Source: Betaproteobacteria bacterium (GTDB taxonomy: Bacteria > Pseudomonadota > Gammaproteobacteria > Tethybacterales > Tethybacteraceae). From it: a DNA stretch of 8,661 nucleotides. The first letter of the stretch is position 1, and the number at the start of each line of letters is the position of its first letter. Made by a program: the position numbers and the translations under genes. Shown here piece by piece: positions 1-5,793 of the stretch. The notes under the pieces are model-generated. The model was not told where the DNA came from. It saw only the letters and a program-made list of their open reading frames with translations, and did not search any database. The stretch covers positions 1-8,661 of the forward strand of contig JAPORI010000150.1 in assembly GCA_026710225.1 (NCBI GenBank), given 5' to 3'.

Positions 1-5
1 TAAAA

Positions 6-12
6 GGGGGAG
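6..12 (+). promoter_or_regulatory. Ribosome binding site of proX
   Basis: GGGGGAG lies 5 bases before the ATG at 18 and supports that start. No promoter is visible in the 17 bases available, so proX is probably transcribed with upstream genes. Confidence 0.6.
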
Positions 13-17
13 ATAAC

Positions 18-1052
18 ATGCAACCACAAAAACTTGTCAATGGCCTGACCGCCGCCGCAGCCGCTCTGGCGCTGGCCGCGGCGGCAATGCCGGCTGGCGC
101 CAGCAAAGTCCTGCCCGGCAAGGGCAAGACGGTGCGGCCGATCGAAGGGCCGCTGGCCGAGGAGAAGTTCCAGGCCCGAATCATCTACCGGGCGCTTGAG
201 GAACTTGGCTACCGGATCGCCGCGCCGAAACAGGCAACCTACGAGATCGCCCACTGGCGGGTAAACTTCCGGCAGGCCGATTTCTTCACCGCCCACTGGG
301 ACCCGCAGCATCGCGGCTTTTTCGAGAAAGCCGGCGGCGACAGCAACATGCAGCAACTGGGAGTGCTAATCGCCGGCGCCCGCCAAGGCTACCTGATCGA
401 CAAGGCCAGTTACGATGCCGGCATCACCAGTCTGGCCAGCCTGCAAGAGGCAAAAGTCGCCGGCCGCTTTGATGCCGACGGCGACGGCCGCGCCGATCTG
501 GTCGGCTGCGCCCCCGGCTGGGGATGCTCCGAAATCATTGACCACCACCTGACCCGGCTCGGCCTGCAAGATCTGGTCAAGCAGCACCAGGGCTCCTACA
601 GCCGGATGATGGACGACGCGATCGAACGCCACCGGCAACAGCAGCCGATCATCTACTACGCCTGGAGCCCCTACTGGGTGGGGGCGGTGCTCAGGCTGGG
701 CAAGGAGGTCGAGTGGCTCAGGGTTGGCAAGGCGCCCGACGCGGCGGCCGGCGAGAGTCTGGAGTTCTCCGGCAACGACATAAAGATTCTGGCCAACAAC
801 AACTTCCTGGCCGAAAACCCGGCCGCCCGAAAACTGTTCGAAATTGCCAACATCAGAGCCAGCGACGTTTCAGTGCAGAACCTGAAACTGAGAAACGGCA
901 AGAACTCCGATTTCGACATAGACAGCCAGGTTTCTTCATGGATCATCAAAAACCGCGTCATCTTCACCGGCTGGCTGGAAGAAGCGCGCAAGGCAGCTGA
1001 CGACGCCCGGGTGGCATCGTTGCAGCCACAAGAAGAACTTGCCGACGAATAG
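18..1052 (+). CDS. proX: Glycine betaine/proline ABC transporter periplasmic substrate-binding protein (ProX family)
   Basis: The product (344 aa) is the periplasmic binding component of a ProU-type osmoprotectant importer; it captures glycine betaine or proline betaine and delivers it to the ProVW membrane/ATPase complex. Residues 1-29 form a signal peptide (basic start, long Ala/Leu core, AGAS cleavage region). The mature part starts KVLPGKGKTVRP, like E. coli ProX (LPGKGITVNP). The three Trp residues that cage the trimethylammonium group in E. coli ProX have counterparts in W94 (AHWDPQH), W168 (GCAPGWGC) and W216 (AWSPYW). H98 and the disulfide pair C164/C170 are also kept, as is the FDADGDGRADL segment. 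Length fits the family. The ATG follows a purine-rich GGGGGAG ribosome site at 6-12. The TAA at 1-3 may end the preceding gene, presumably the permease, but that lies outside the window. Ligand preference is inferred from the retained Trp box. Confidence 0.95.
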   Translation: MQPQKLVNGLTAAAAALALAAAAMPAGASKVLPGKGKTVRPIEGPLAEEKFQARIIYRALEELGYRIAAPKQATYEIAHWRVNFRQADFFTAHWDPQHRGFFEKAGGDSNMQQLGVLIAGARQGYLIDKASYDAGITSLASLQEAKVAGRFDADGDGRADLVGCAPGWGCSEIIDHHLTRLGLQDLVKQHQGSYSRMMDDAIERHRQQQPIIYYAWSPYWVGAVLRLGKEVEWLRVGKAPDAAAGESLEFSGNDIKILANNNFLAENPAARKLFEIANIRASDVSVQNLKLRNGKNSDFDIDSQVSSWIIKNRVIFTGWLEEARKAADDARVASLQPQEELADE

Positions 1053-1085
1053 GAGACTTTTCCAAGCAAGCAAGCACGAAAACGC

Positions 1086-1116
1086 GGCGGCGGCTCTGGA
1101 GCCGGAGCCTGCCGCC
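1086..1116 (+). terminator. GC-rich hairpin downstream of proX (possible terminator)
   Basis: GGCGGCGGCTC (1086-1096) pairs with GAGCC-T-GCCGCC (1105-1116), an 11-bp stem with one bulged T around an 8-base loop. It begins 33 bases after the proX stop. No T-run follows (AACAGCCC), so it is not a canonical intrinsic terminator; it may act as a 3' stabilising hairpin or a weak terminator insulating proX from the tRNA promoter. Confidence 0.4.
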
Positions 1117-1127
1117 AACAGCCCATT

Positions 1128-1136
1128 TGATATAAT
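1128..1136 (+). promoter_or_regulatory. Extended -10 promoter of the tRNA-Ala gene
   Basis: TGATATAAT is a perfect sigma-70 -10 box with the TGn extension. The predicted start near 1143 gives a 5' leader of about 10 bases before the mature tRNA at 1153. No recognisable -35 hexamer lies 16-18 bases upstream; that stretch falls in the GC-rich hairpin. Confidence 0.65.
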
Positions 1137-1152
1137 TTCCCGTCTAATCTGC

Positions 1153-1225
<73 letters not shown>

Positions 1226-1238
1226 CCCTGCCCGCTGT

Positions 1239-2570
1239 TTAGTCGTTGGTTCTGGCTGAAGGGCCTTCCTGCTCGCCGTGATAGATGCTGTCGAGCCCCT
1301 CGCTTTCGTGATCGTCGCTGATGCGCCCAGAGCCCATCACCATCTTCAGGGCGAAGTATATTGCCGCAGTCATCGCCGCGCTGTAGGCAACCGTCGTGAC
1401 CACCGCCAGCGACTGGGCAACCATCCGTCCCGGCTCGCCGTAGAACAATCCCGCCTCGCCGCTGATTGCCGGATTGGCAAGCATCCCGGTAAGCAGCGAT
1501 CCGACGATCCCGACTGCGCCGTGGATGCCAAAAGCGTCAAGCGCGTCATCATAGCCGAACTTCTTCTTCATCCAGGTGACTGCGAAAAAGCCGCTCAGAC
1601 CGGAAAGGACCCCGATGATCAGCGCTCCGTCAGCGCCGACGAAACCGGCGGCGGGAGTAATCCCGACCAGACCGCTGACCACGCCGGAGGCAGCTCCGAA
1701 CAGGTGCGACTGACGGGAGTTGACCCAGTCGCAAAACAGCCAGGCGAGACCGCCGGCGGCGGCGGCAATCGCGGTAACCAGCATTGCGTTGGCGGCGATC
1801 TTGTCGGCAGCCAGAGCCGATCCGGCATTGAAGCCGAACCATCCGAACCAAAGCAGGGCCGAGCCAAGCAGGGTGAACTTGATCGAATAGGGCTGATAGG
1901 CCTTGTCCGGCTCAACCCGGCGCCGGCCGAGCAGCAGCGCCAGCACCAGCCCGGAAACCCCCGAGGAGATGTGCACCACTGTGCCGCCGGCAAAGTCAAG
2001 CTCGTTGTGCGAGTCAAACAGGCCGCCGCCCCAGATCCAGTGGGCAATCGGCGCATAGCACAAAGTCACCCACAAGACGACGAAAAGCAGCCAGGTCGAA
2101 AAGCGCAGCCGCTCGATGATCGAACCGCTGACGATTGCAACCGCAATCGCCGCGAAGCATCCCTGAAAGAGCACGAAGATGGTCGTCGGTATCGTGCCGC
2201 TAAGATCGTCAACCCCGATCGAGGCGAGCATCACATGCTCAAGCCCCCCTGACAGAGGGTTCTCCGAGCCGCCAAAGGCGATCGAATAGCCAATCACCAT
2301 CCAGGCAAGAATGGCGGCGCAAAACGCCACATAACTCATGCCGACGGTATTGAGCACGCTCTTGCGCTGGGTAAGGCCGCCGTAAAACAGCGCCAGACCG
2401 GCCGGGGTCATCAGCATCACCAGCGCCGCGCAAATCATTATGAACGCAGTGTCGGCGCCGCTGAATTCGTCGGCGGCGGCAGTGGCCGGCAAGCAAAGAG
2501 CAGCGGCAAGTACGACAGACCTTGCCGCCGCTGACAGGATGGGAGAAGTTGCGAAGGATTTGGTAATCAT
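1239..2570 (-). CDS. amtB: Ammonium transporter (Amt/MEP/Rh family, AmtB type)
   Basis: The product (443 aa) is an inner-membrane ammonium channel/transporter, a trimer with eleven transmembrane helices in this family. A signal peptide spans about residues 1-33 (CLPATAAADEF), as in E. coli AmtB. Pore features are visible: the twin histidines at H177 (PIAHWIWGGG) and H350 (FGIHGAVG), the phenylalanine gate at F135 (FQGCF) and F247 (GWFGFNAGSA), and the family signature DFAGGTVVH at 192-200. The C-terminal tail GLDSIYHGE (425-433) matches the conserved tail through which the PII protein GlnK blocks the channel. Length is normal and no break is seen. In many proteobacteria amtB follows glnK; here no glnK is adjacent, as the neighbours are a convergent tRNA and a divergent cassette. 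The ATG at 2570 has no Shine-Dalgarno, and a -10 box lies only 8 bases upstream, so a near-leaderless mRNA is likely. Confidence 0.96.
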   Translation of the reverse strand: MITKSFATSPILSAAARSVVLAAALCLPATAAADEFSGADTAFIMICAALVMLMTPAGLALFYGGLTQRKSVLNTVGMSYVAFCAAILAWMVIGYSIAFGGSENPLSGGLEHVMLASIGVDDLSGTIPTTIFVLFQGCFAAIAVAIVSGSIIERLRFSTWLLFVVLWVTLCYAPIAHWIWGGGLFDSHNELDFAGGTVVHISSGVSGLVLALLLGRRRVEPDKAYQPYSIKFTLLGSALLWFGWFGFNAGSALAADKIAANAMLVTAIAAAAGGLAWLFCDWVNSRQSHLFGAASGVVSGLVGITPAAGFVGADGALIIGVLSGLSGFFAVTWMKKKFGYDDALDAFGIHGAVGIVGSLLTGMLANPAISGEAGLFYGEPGRMVAQSLAVVTTVAYSAAMTAAIYFALKMVMGSGRISDDHESEGLDSIYHGEQEGPSARTND

Positions 2571-2589
2571 GGTGCGCTATTGTAGCACC
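2571..2589. promoter_or_regulatory. Imperfect dyad over the amtB -10 and start
   Basis: GGTG-CG-CTA-TTG-TAG-CACC is an inverted repeat (GGTGCTA against TAGCACC with a CG insertion in one arm) that covers the -10 box and the predicted start site. It could be an operator or could be chance; no known regulator consensus is recognised. Confidence 0.25.
2579..2587 (-). promoter_or_regulatory. Extended -10 promoter of amtB
   Basis: Read on the minus strand the box is TGCTACAAT, ending 8 bases before the amtB ATG. Transcription would start about 2571-2573, within 1-3 bases of the ATG. The upstream DNA (2590-2620) is a strongly A/T-rich tract that could serve as an UP-like element. No good -35 box is seen and no sigma-54 (GG-N10-GC) site was found near the start, although nitrogen-regulated amtB genes often have one. 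Confidence 0.5.
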
Positions 2590-2784
2590 TTTTTTACTGA
2601 AAATAAAAATTTTTACCAAAAATGCAGCAATCGCGCCGGCGGCCGGGACGGCGGCAATGTGCCGATTTTCCCGCAAATACCGCCTTTGCCGCTGCTGCCA
2701 CCGGCCGGTCCACCGGTGCCGAACCGCCGCGCCCGGCTGGGACAGGACCGACTGCCCGGCAGTAACCGCGGCCGGGAAAAATTG

Positions 2785-2793
2785 TGGTATAAT
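2785..2793 (+). promoter_or_regulatory. Extended -10 promoter of cassette 1
   Basis: TGGTATAAT, perfect -10 with TGn extension, gives a predicted start near 2800 and a leader of about 14 bases that still contains the Shine-Dalgarno AAAGGAG at 2802-2808. The 15-base core TTGTGGTATAATTAA (2782-2796) recurs exactly in front of cassette 2. No -35 hexamer at the usual distance. The rest of the 2588-2781 intergenic stretch is GC-rich and shows no gene I can support. Confidence 0.75.
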
Positions 2794-2813
2794 TAAAAAA
2801 GAAAGGAGCCAGA

Positions 2814-3227
2814 ATGCAAACTTCCGATCATTACCGCAAACTAATTGACAGCCTCGACTTCGGCGAGGCGGTTGCCGTTGACGAGAACTCCCATCAGGTC
2901 AAGTTCCGCGACCTTACCCTGCTAACCCGCAATGATGCCGAGCGCGGCACGCTGCGGCTGAGTGTGCGGCTCGGCTCGCCGCACGAGCAGCTTGGCTACG
3001 GCCTGATTCCGCTGCTGCTGGAGGCAAACGACGAACCGGCCACCTTCATGGTCGGCAATCTGGCCATCGACGCCGACACCAACGAGGTGCTGCTGGTGCG
3101 CGAGGATCGCCTGGTTGCCCTGGACAACGCAACCATAACCGAATTCTGCGTCCTGGCGCAGATGTGGAGCGAGGTGGTTGCCGACTACAACGAAAACGCC
3201 CGCCGCAAACTGGCCGCCGCTTCATGA
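2814..3227 (+). CDS. CesT/YbjN-like secretion chaperone, A subunit, cassette 1
   Basis: This 137-aa protein has the size, acidity and residue pattern of class I type III secretion chaperones (CesT/Tir-chaperone fold): an N-terminal helix (YRKLIDSLDFGE), beta strands with alternating hydrophobics (RGTLRLSVRLG), a central helix GLIPLLLEANDEP at about 63-75, then strands NLAIDADTNEVLLVRED and a C-terminal helix ITEFCVLAQMWSEVV. The LLEAN plus 'nevlLvred' pattern is typical of that clan. The ATG at 2814 has SD AAAGGAG at 5-base spacing. Its stop overlaps the next start as ATGA, so the two products are probably made in equal amounts and may form a heterodimer, as known for SycN/YscB. A paralogue is found at 4885-5313, sharing GLIPLLLEAND, DTNEVLLVRED and ITEFC. 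The function is inferred from fold pattern and context; a YbjN-type non-secretion role is the main alternative. Confidence 0.65.
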   Translation: MQTSDHYRKLIDSLDFGEAVAVDENSHQVKFRDLTLLTRNDAERGTLRLSVRLGSPHEQLGYGLIPLLLEANDEPATFMVGNLAIDADTNEVLLVREDRLVALDNATITEFCVLAQMWSEVVADYNENARRKLAAAS

Positions 3228-3667
3228 GTCAGGAGCGCTTTGCCGCCCTGATGCGCGAATTTGCCGCCGGATTCGGGATCGACTGGCAGGGCAAGGAGCG
3301 CCACAACCGGGCGGTATTCCGCTTCGGCAAGACCCAAGTCGAGTTCCGCTACAGCGCCGCCCGGCGAGTGCTGTTTCTCAAGGCGCAACTGTGGAAGATC
3401 GATCCGCGCAACGAGCGCGCCCTGTGCCTGTGTCTGCTAAACATCAACGGCATCAGCCGGCACATGGTAACCCTCGGCGACGACGGCCAGCTGGGTCTGC
3501 GCCACCGGATCATGCTGGGCGAGAAGGTGGTCGCCGCCGAACTGGAAGCGGAACTAAGAGCGTTTCTCGACGAAGCCTCCCACCTGCACAAGGTGTTCTC
3601 CAATCGGCAGGTTGCCGAATTTCTCAGCGCCGAGGCACCGGAGCTGGCCGCAGCCGGCAACGACTGA
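3224..3667 (+). CDS. CesT/YbjN-like secretion chaperone, B subunit, cassette 1
   Basis: A 147-aa protein of the same general architecture as its upstream neighbour but not closely similar to it: N-terminal helix (SQERFAALMREFAAGFGID), strands RAVFRFGKTQVEFRYSAA and RVLFLKAQLWKID, a helix ALCLCLLNINGISRHM, strands VTLGDDGQLGLRHRIML and a long C-terminal helix with AFLDEASHLHKVF. Start ATG at 3224 was chosen because it overlaps the preceding stop (ATGA), because the cassette 2 paralogue starts with the same MSQERFA, and because an upstream in-frame ATG at 3164 would read through the partner gene. Likely translationally coupled. The probable role is as partner chaperone for the effector encoded downstream. 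It could instead be a scaffold or regulator unrelated to secretion. Confidence 0.65.
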   Translation: MSQERFAALMREFAAGFGIDWQGKERHNRAVFRFGKTQVEFRYSAARRVLFLKAQLWKIDPRNERALCLCLLNINGISRHMVTLGDDGQLGLRHRIMLGEKVVAAELEAELRAFLDEASHLHKVFSNRQVAEFLSAEAPELAAAGND

Positions 3668-3685
3668 TTGCTTGCCGCCAAAAAG

Positions 3686-3694
3686 TGCTATAAT
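3686..3694 (+). promoter_or_regulatory. Extended -10 promoter before leader ORF and effector 1
   Basis: TGCTATAAT sits 18 bases after the chaperone B stop. Predicted start about 3701, just ahead of a strong Shine-Dalgarno. A weak TTGCTT lies at 3668-3673 with a short 15-base spacer. Cassette 2 has no equivalent, so effector 1 can be expressed apart from its chaperones while effector 2 cannot. Confidence 0.65.
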
Positions 3695-3707
3695 AGAGGC
3701 AAAGGAA

Positions 3708-3714
3708 AAGGAGG
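3708..3714 (+). promoter_or_regulatory. Strong Shine-Dalgarno for the 16-codon leader ORF
   Basis: AAGGAGG, a perfect anti-SD complement, sits 4 bases before the ATG at 3719. It is the strongest ribosome site in the window, yet it points at a 16-codon ORF rather than directly at the effector, which has only GGGGAG at 3757-3762 with a 3-base gap to its own ATG. Confidence 0.7.
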
Positions 3715-3718
3715 AGCA

Positions 3719-3769
3719 ATGAAAGTGCATCGACAGTCACGGCCGCGCCGCTCAGCGGGGAGCAAATGA
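3719..3769 (+). CDS. 16-aa basic leader peptide, or displaced start of effector 1
   Basis: ATG at 3719 opens a 16-codon frame (MKVHRQSRPRRSAGSK) that ends in TGA overlapping the effector ATG at 3766 as ATGA. It has an excellent Shine-Dalgarno and its own promoter, so translation is likely. Two readings are possible. It may be a regulatory leader peptide coupled to the effector. Alternatively it may be the true effector start thrown out of frame: in the effector frame, bases 3721-3765 read ESASTVTAAPLSGEQ, exactly the Ser/Thr/Ala-rich composition expected of a secretion signal, but no start codon exists in that frame. A -1 shift just after ATG AAA would join the two. Confidence 0.5.
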   Translation: MKVHRQSRPRRSAGSK

Positions 3770-4797
3770 ACTCTCCCTCGCTGAGTCCAATCACGCCGGC
3801 GACGACAGTCGTCGGCCAGACGCCGGCGGCCGACAGTGCCGGTGCCGAGCGGGTTGGCAGCGGCGCCGGCAACGATGTGCAACTGATCGCCAGCAATCAG
3901 CAAGCCGATTACGGTCACGATCATGCCACCCCCAGCAGCAGCAGCCTAAGGGGCAAAATCAGGCAAGCGCTGGCAAATCTCAATCCCCGGCATCTGGGCA
4001 GCAGCTTCGCCGGCAAGATTGGCGCACTGGCCCAGTCGCTGATGAAGCTTTTCACCGGCACCCGGCCACAGGCGTCCGCCAGTGCGCCCAGCAATCCCTC
4101 CCCCTACGACTCAATCGCAACAAGAATCAATTCAGCCGGCGGAGGGCTTGCCGATGAAGGACAACTCAACCTGAACCTGATCGCCGACTTTCACCGCGCC
4201 AGCCAGAATATTGGGCAAATAACCCAACAGTTGTCCCAAGCCAGCCGCGCCCAGTTGGCCGACAACCCGCAGCAACTGGCCGAGCCGCTGCAAAAAACGA
4301 TTGGCAGCGCCGCCGCCTTGCAGCACCTGCAAACTGAAAGCATCAACGACATCCTCGCCGCCGATCCGCAATTTGGCAAACTGCCCGGTGCAGACGCTCA
4401 GGCAGCCGGTCTGAAAAGAGCCAAGCTCAGCCTCAATGTAACCGGTGCGGCCAGCCGCCTGGCAACCGTGCTTGACTTGCCCTACCTGCCGCCCAATCCG
4501 CAGTTGGCCAAGATCGCCGAGCAACTGCCCGGCGGGGCAATCCGGGTTGGCCAGTTCGCCAGCATCGACAACAACCCCTACCAGCAACTTGCCCAAAGTG
4601 AACACTTTGGCGCCGCCGATGACGCGCACCTGCGCAGCTGGCTCAATCAGGCGCTGGCGGTGGTTGGCAAGTGCGCCCAGACCATTGACGCGGCAATGCT
4701 AGCCAACGACACCAGATTCCAGGTCACCGACATCGATGTCAACAACCTGCGCCAGCTTGGACAAGCGCCGCTGCCAGCGCAGGAAACCGCGGTATGA
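3766..4797 (+). CDS. Putative secreted effector, cassette 1
   Basis: I do not recognise the family. The 343-aa product has a disordered N-terminus rich in Ser, Thr, Pro, Ala and Asn (residues 1-60), as is usual for type III secretion signals, then an amphipathic stretch FAGKIGALAQSLMKLF (81-96), a Pro/Ser linker ending SPYDS (112-116), and a mostly helical body. Segments conserved with the cassette 2 paralogue include NLIADFH (137-143), NPQL (244-247) and a block QFASIDNNPY...SEHFGAADDAHLRSWLN (263-294). No signal peptide, transmembrane helix or catalytic motif is evident. The start at 3766 overlaps the leader ORF stop and has only a weak GGGGAG site. The upstream chaperone pair is the main argument that it is exported. 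Alternatives are a cytoplasmic protein of unknown role or a structural protein bound by the two small partners. Confidence 0.6.
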   Translation: MNSPSLSPITPATTVVGQTPAADSAGAERVGSGAGNDVQLIASNQQADYGHDHATPSSSSLRGKIRQALANLNPRHLGSSFAGKIGALAQSLMKLFTGTRPQASASAPSNPSPYDSIATRINSAGGGLADEGQLNLNLIADFHRASQNIGQITQQLSQASRAQLADNPQQLAEPLQKTIGSAAALQHLQTESINDILAADPQFGKLPGADAQAAGLKRAKLSLNVTGAASRLATVLDLPYLPPNPQLAKIAEQLPGGAIRVGQFASIDNNPYQQLAQSEHFGAADDAHLRSWLNQALAVVGKCAQTIDAAMLANDTRFQVTDIDVNNLRQLGQAPLPAQETAV

Positions 4798-4841
4798 ACT
4801 CGATTGGGGCAACCGATCCCGGGTCGGCTCAACTGTCTCAG

Positions 4842-4865
4842 GCTGTGCGCGCAGCGGGCATTTTT
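4842..4865 (+). terminator. Weak hairpin plus T-run after effector 1
   Basis: GCTGTGC-GCGCAGC (4842-4855) can fold on itself (one G-U pair, tight loop) and T5 follows at 4861-4865 after GGGCA. The spacing between stem and T-run is long for an intrinsic terminator, and the T-run also borders the cassette 2 promoter. A nearby second dyad CCGA-TCCCGGG-TCGG lies at 4813-4827. Confidence 0.3.
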
Positions 4866-4866
4866 G

Positions 4867-4875
4867 TGGTATAAT
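4867..4875 (+). promoter_or_regulatory. Extended -10 promoter of cassette 2
   Basis: TGGTATAAT, inside the 15-base TTGTGGTATAATTAA (4864-4878) that is identical to the cassette 1 promoter core. Here only 9 bases separate the -10 box from the first ATG, against 20 in cassette 1, so the start near 4882 would fall inside or after the AAGGA (4877-4881). No -35 box seen. Confidence 0.7.
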
Positions 4876-4884
4876 TAAGGAACA

Positions 4885-5313
4885 ATGAAAATGAAAATGC
4901 AAACTTCCAAACAATTTCGCAAACTGGTCAACAATCTGGGCTTCGGGGAAATCATCCCGGCCAACGAGCAGTCCTACCGGATTCGCCACCGGCACCGCAA
5001 GCTGCGCGCGACCAACAATCCCAAGCGCAATACCTTGCGGCTTGCCACCTCGATCGGCACCCTCCACGAGCGGCTCGGGCACGGACTGATTCCGCTGCTG
5101 CTGGAGGCAAACGATGCACCGGAGAACTTCATCGCCGGATCGCTGGCGGTGGAAAGCGACACCAATGAGGTGCTGCTGGTGCGCGAAGACAGTGTCGCCG
5201 CCATCGACAAGGACGCGATAACCGAATTCTGCCTGATGGCCGACAAGTGGAGCGCACTAATCGATCACTACAACAATCACGCCAGCAACAACAAGGAGGA
5301 ATCGGAAAAATGA
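4885..5313 (+). CDS. CesT/YbjN-like secretion chaperone, A subunit, cassette 2
   Basis: Paralogue of the gene at 2814-3227. Shared stretches are MQTS, RKL, FGE, TLRL, GLIPLLLEAND, DTNEVLLVRED and ITEFC, while the region after residue 25 is more basic (RIRHRHRKLRAT). The fold pattern is the same alpha-beta class I chaperone type. Three in-frame ATGs (4885, 4891, 4897) encode MKMKMQTS. The third matches the start of the cassette 1 protein; the second has the best spacing (9 bases) to AAGGA at 4877-4881; the first is 3 bases from it. With the promoter start predicted near 4882, the mRNA may begin almost at the first ATG. The longest frame is given (142 aa). The stop overlaps the next gene as ATGA. 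A role as half of a heterodimeric chaperone for effector 2 is inferred. Confidence 0.65.
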   Translation: MKMKMQTSKQFRKLVNNLGFGEIIPANEQSYRIRHRHRKLRATNNPKRNTLRLATSIGTLHERLGHGLIPLLLEANDAPENFIAGSLAVESDTNEVLLVREDSVAAIDKDAITEFCLMADKWSALIDHYNNHASNNKEESEK

Positions 5314-5783
5314 GTCAGGAACGCTTTGCAGTATTGATGAGCGAATTCACCGCCGCGGTCGGCATCGACTGGAAGGGTCGGGAAAGCCACAACCGGGCGC
5401 GGTTCCGCTTCGGTGAAGTCGAGGTCGAATTCCGCTACAGCGCCGCCCGGCACGCACTGTTTTTGCGCGCCCCGCTGTGGAAGGTCGATCCGAACAAGGA
5501 CTACGCAATGTGCCTGTCGTTGCTCAACATCAACGGCGCCAGCCGCTACATGAGTGCACTGGGCGCCGACGGCCAACTGTGCCTGCGCGGCCGGCTGCTG
5601 GTCGATCAGATGCGCGGCCAGGATCTGGAGGTGGAAGCCAAGGCGTTCGTGGCGGAAGTGGCACACCTGCAACGAATCTTCGGCAACAACAAGATAGCCG
5701 AATTCCTCGCCGGCGACGATGAAGCCGGCAACGCAGCCGACCAGCCGCCAAATCAGGGAGCGACCACCTTCATCAGCCCCTGA
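5310..5783 (+). CDS. CesT/YbjN-like secretion chaperone, B subunit, cassette 2
   Basis: 157-aa paralogue of the gene at 3224-3667: both start MSQERFA, and share GIDW, HNRA-FRFG, VEFRYSAAR, LLNINGASR/ISR, and AEFL. The ATG at 5310 overlaps the preceding stop (ATGA) and has a good AAGGAGGA ribosome site (5293-5300, 9-base gap), unlike its cassette 1 counterpart, which has none this clear. The last about 20 residues, beyond AEFLAGDD, extend past the end of the cassette 1 protein as a Gln/Asn/Pro/Thr-rich tail; this stretch may overlap the N-terminal coding part of effector 2 if that starts at 5719. Proposed partner chaperone; same caveats as for the cassette 1 gene. Confidence 0.65.
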   Translation: MSQERFAVLMSEFTAAVGIDWKGRESHNRARFRFGEVEVEFRYSAARHALFLRAPLWKVDPNKDYAMCLSLLNINGASRYMSALGADGQLCLRGRLLVDQMRGQDLEVEAKAFVAEVAHLQRIFGNNKIAEFLAGDDEAGNAADQPPNQGATTFISP

Positions 5784-5793
5784 AAATGCGCCA

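Noticed and set aside
1278..2252. 324-codon plus-strand ORF opposite amtB
   Set aside because: It is the antisense of a perfectly conserved ammonium transporter, and its translation is Asp/Gln/Arg/Pro-rich without any family pattern, as expected from a GC-rich shadow frame.
2620..2781. Possible gene or structured RNA in the amtB-cassette intergenic region
   Set aside because: Short frames have no ribosome site, and the palindromes (ACCGGCCGGT, CACCGGTG) are short and expected in GC-rich DNA; no riboswitch pattern recognised.
3178..3693. 171-codon plus-strand ORF overlapping chaperone B of cassette 1
   Set aside because: Arg/Pro-rich shadow frame; the alternative frame has a paralogue at 5310-5783 and an ATGA-coupled start.
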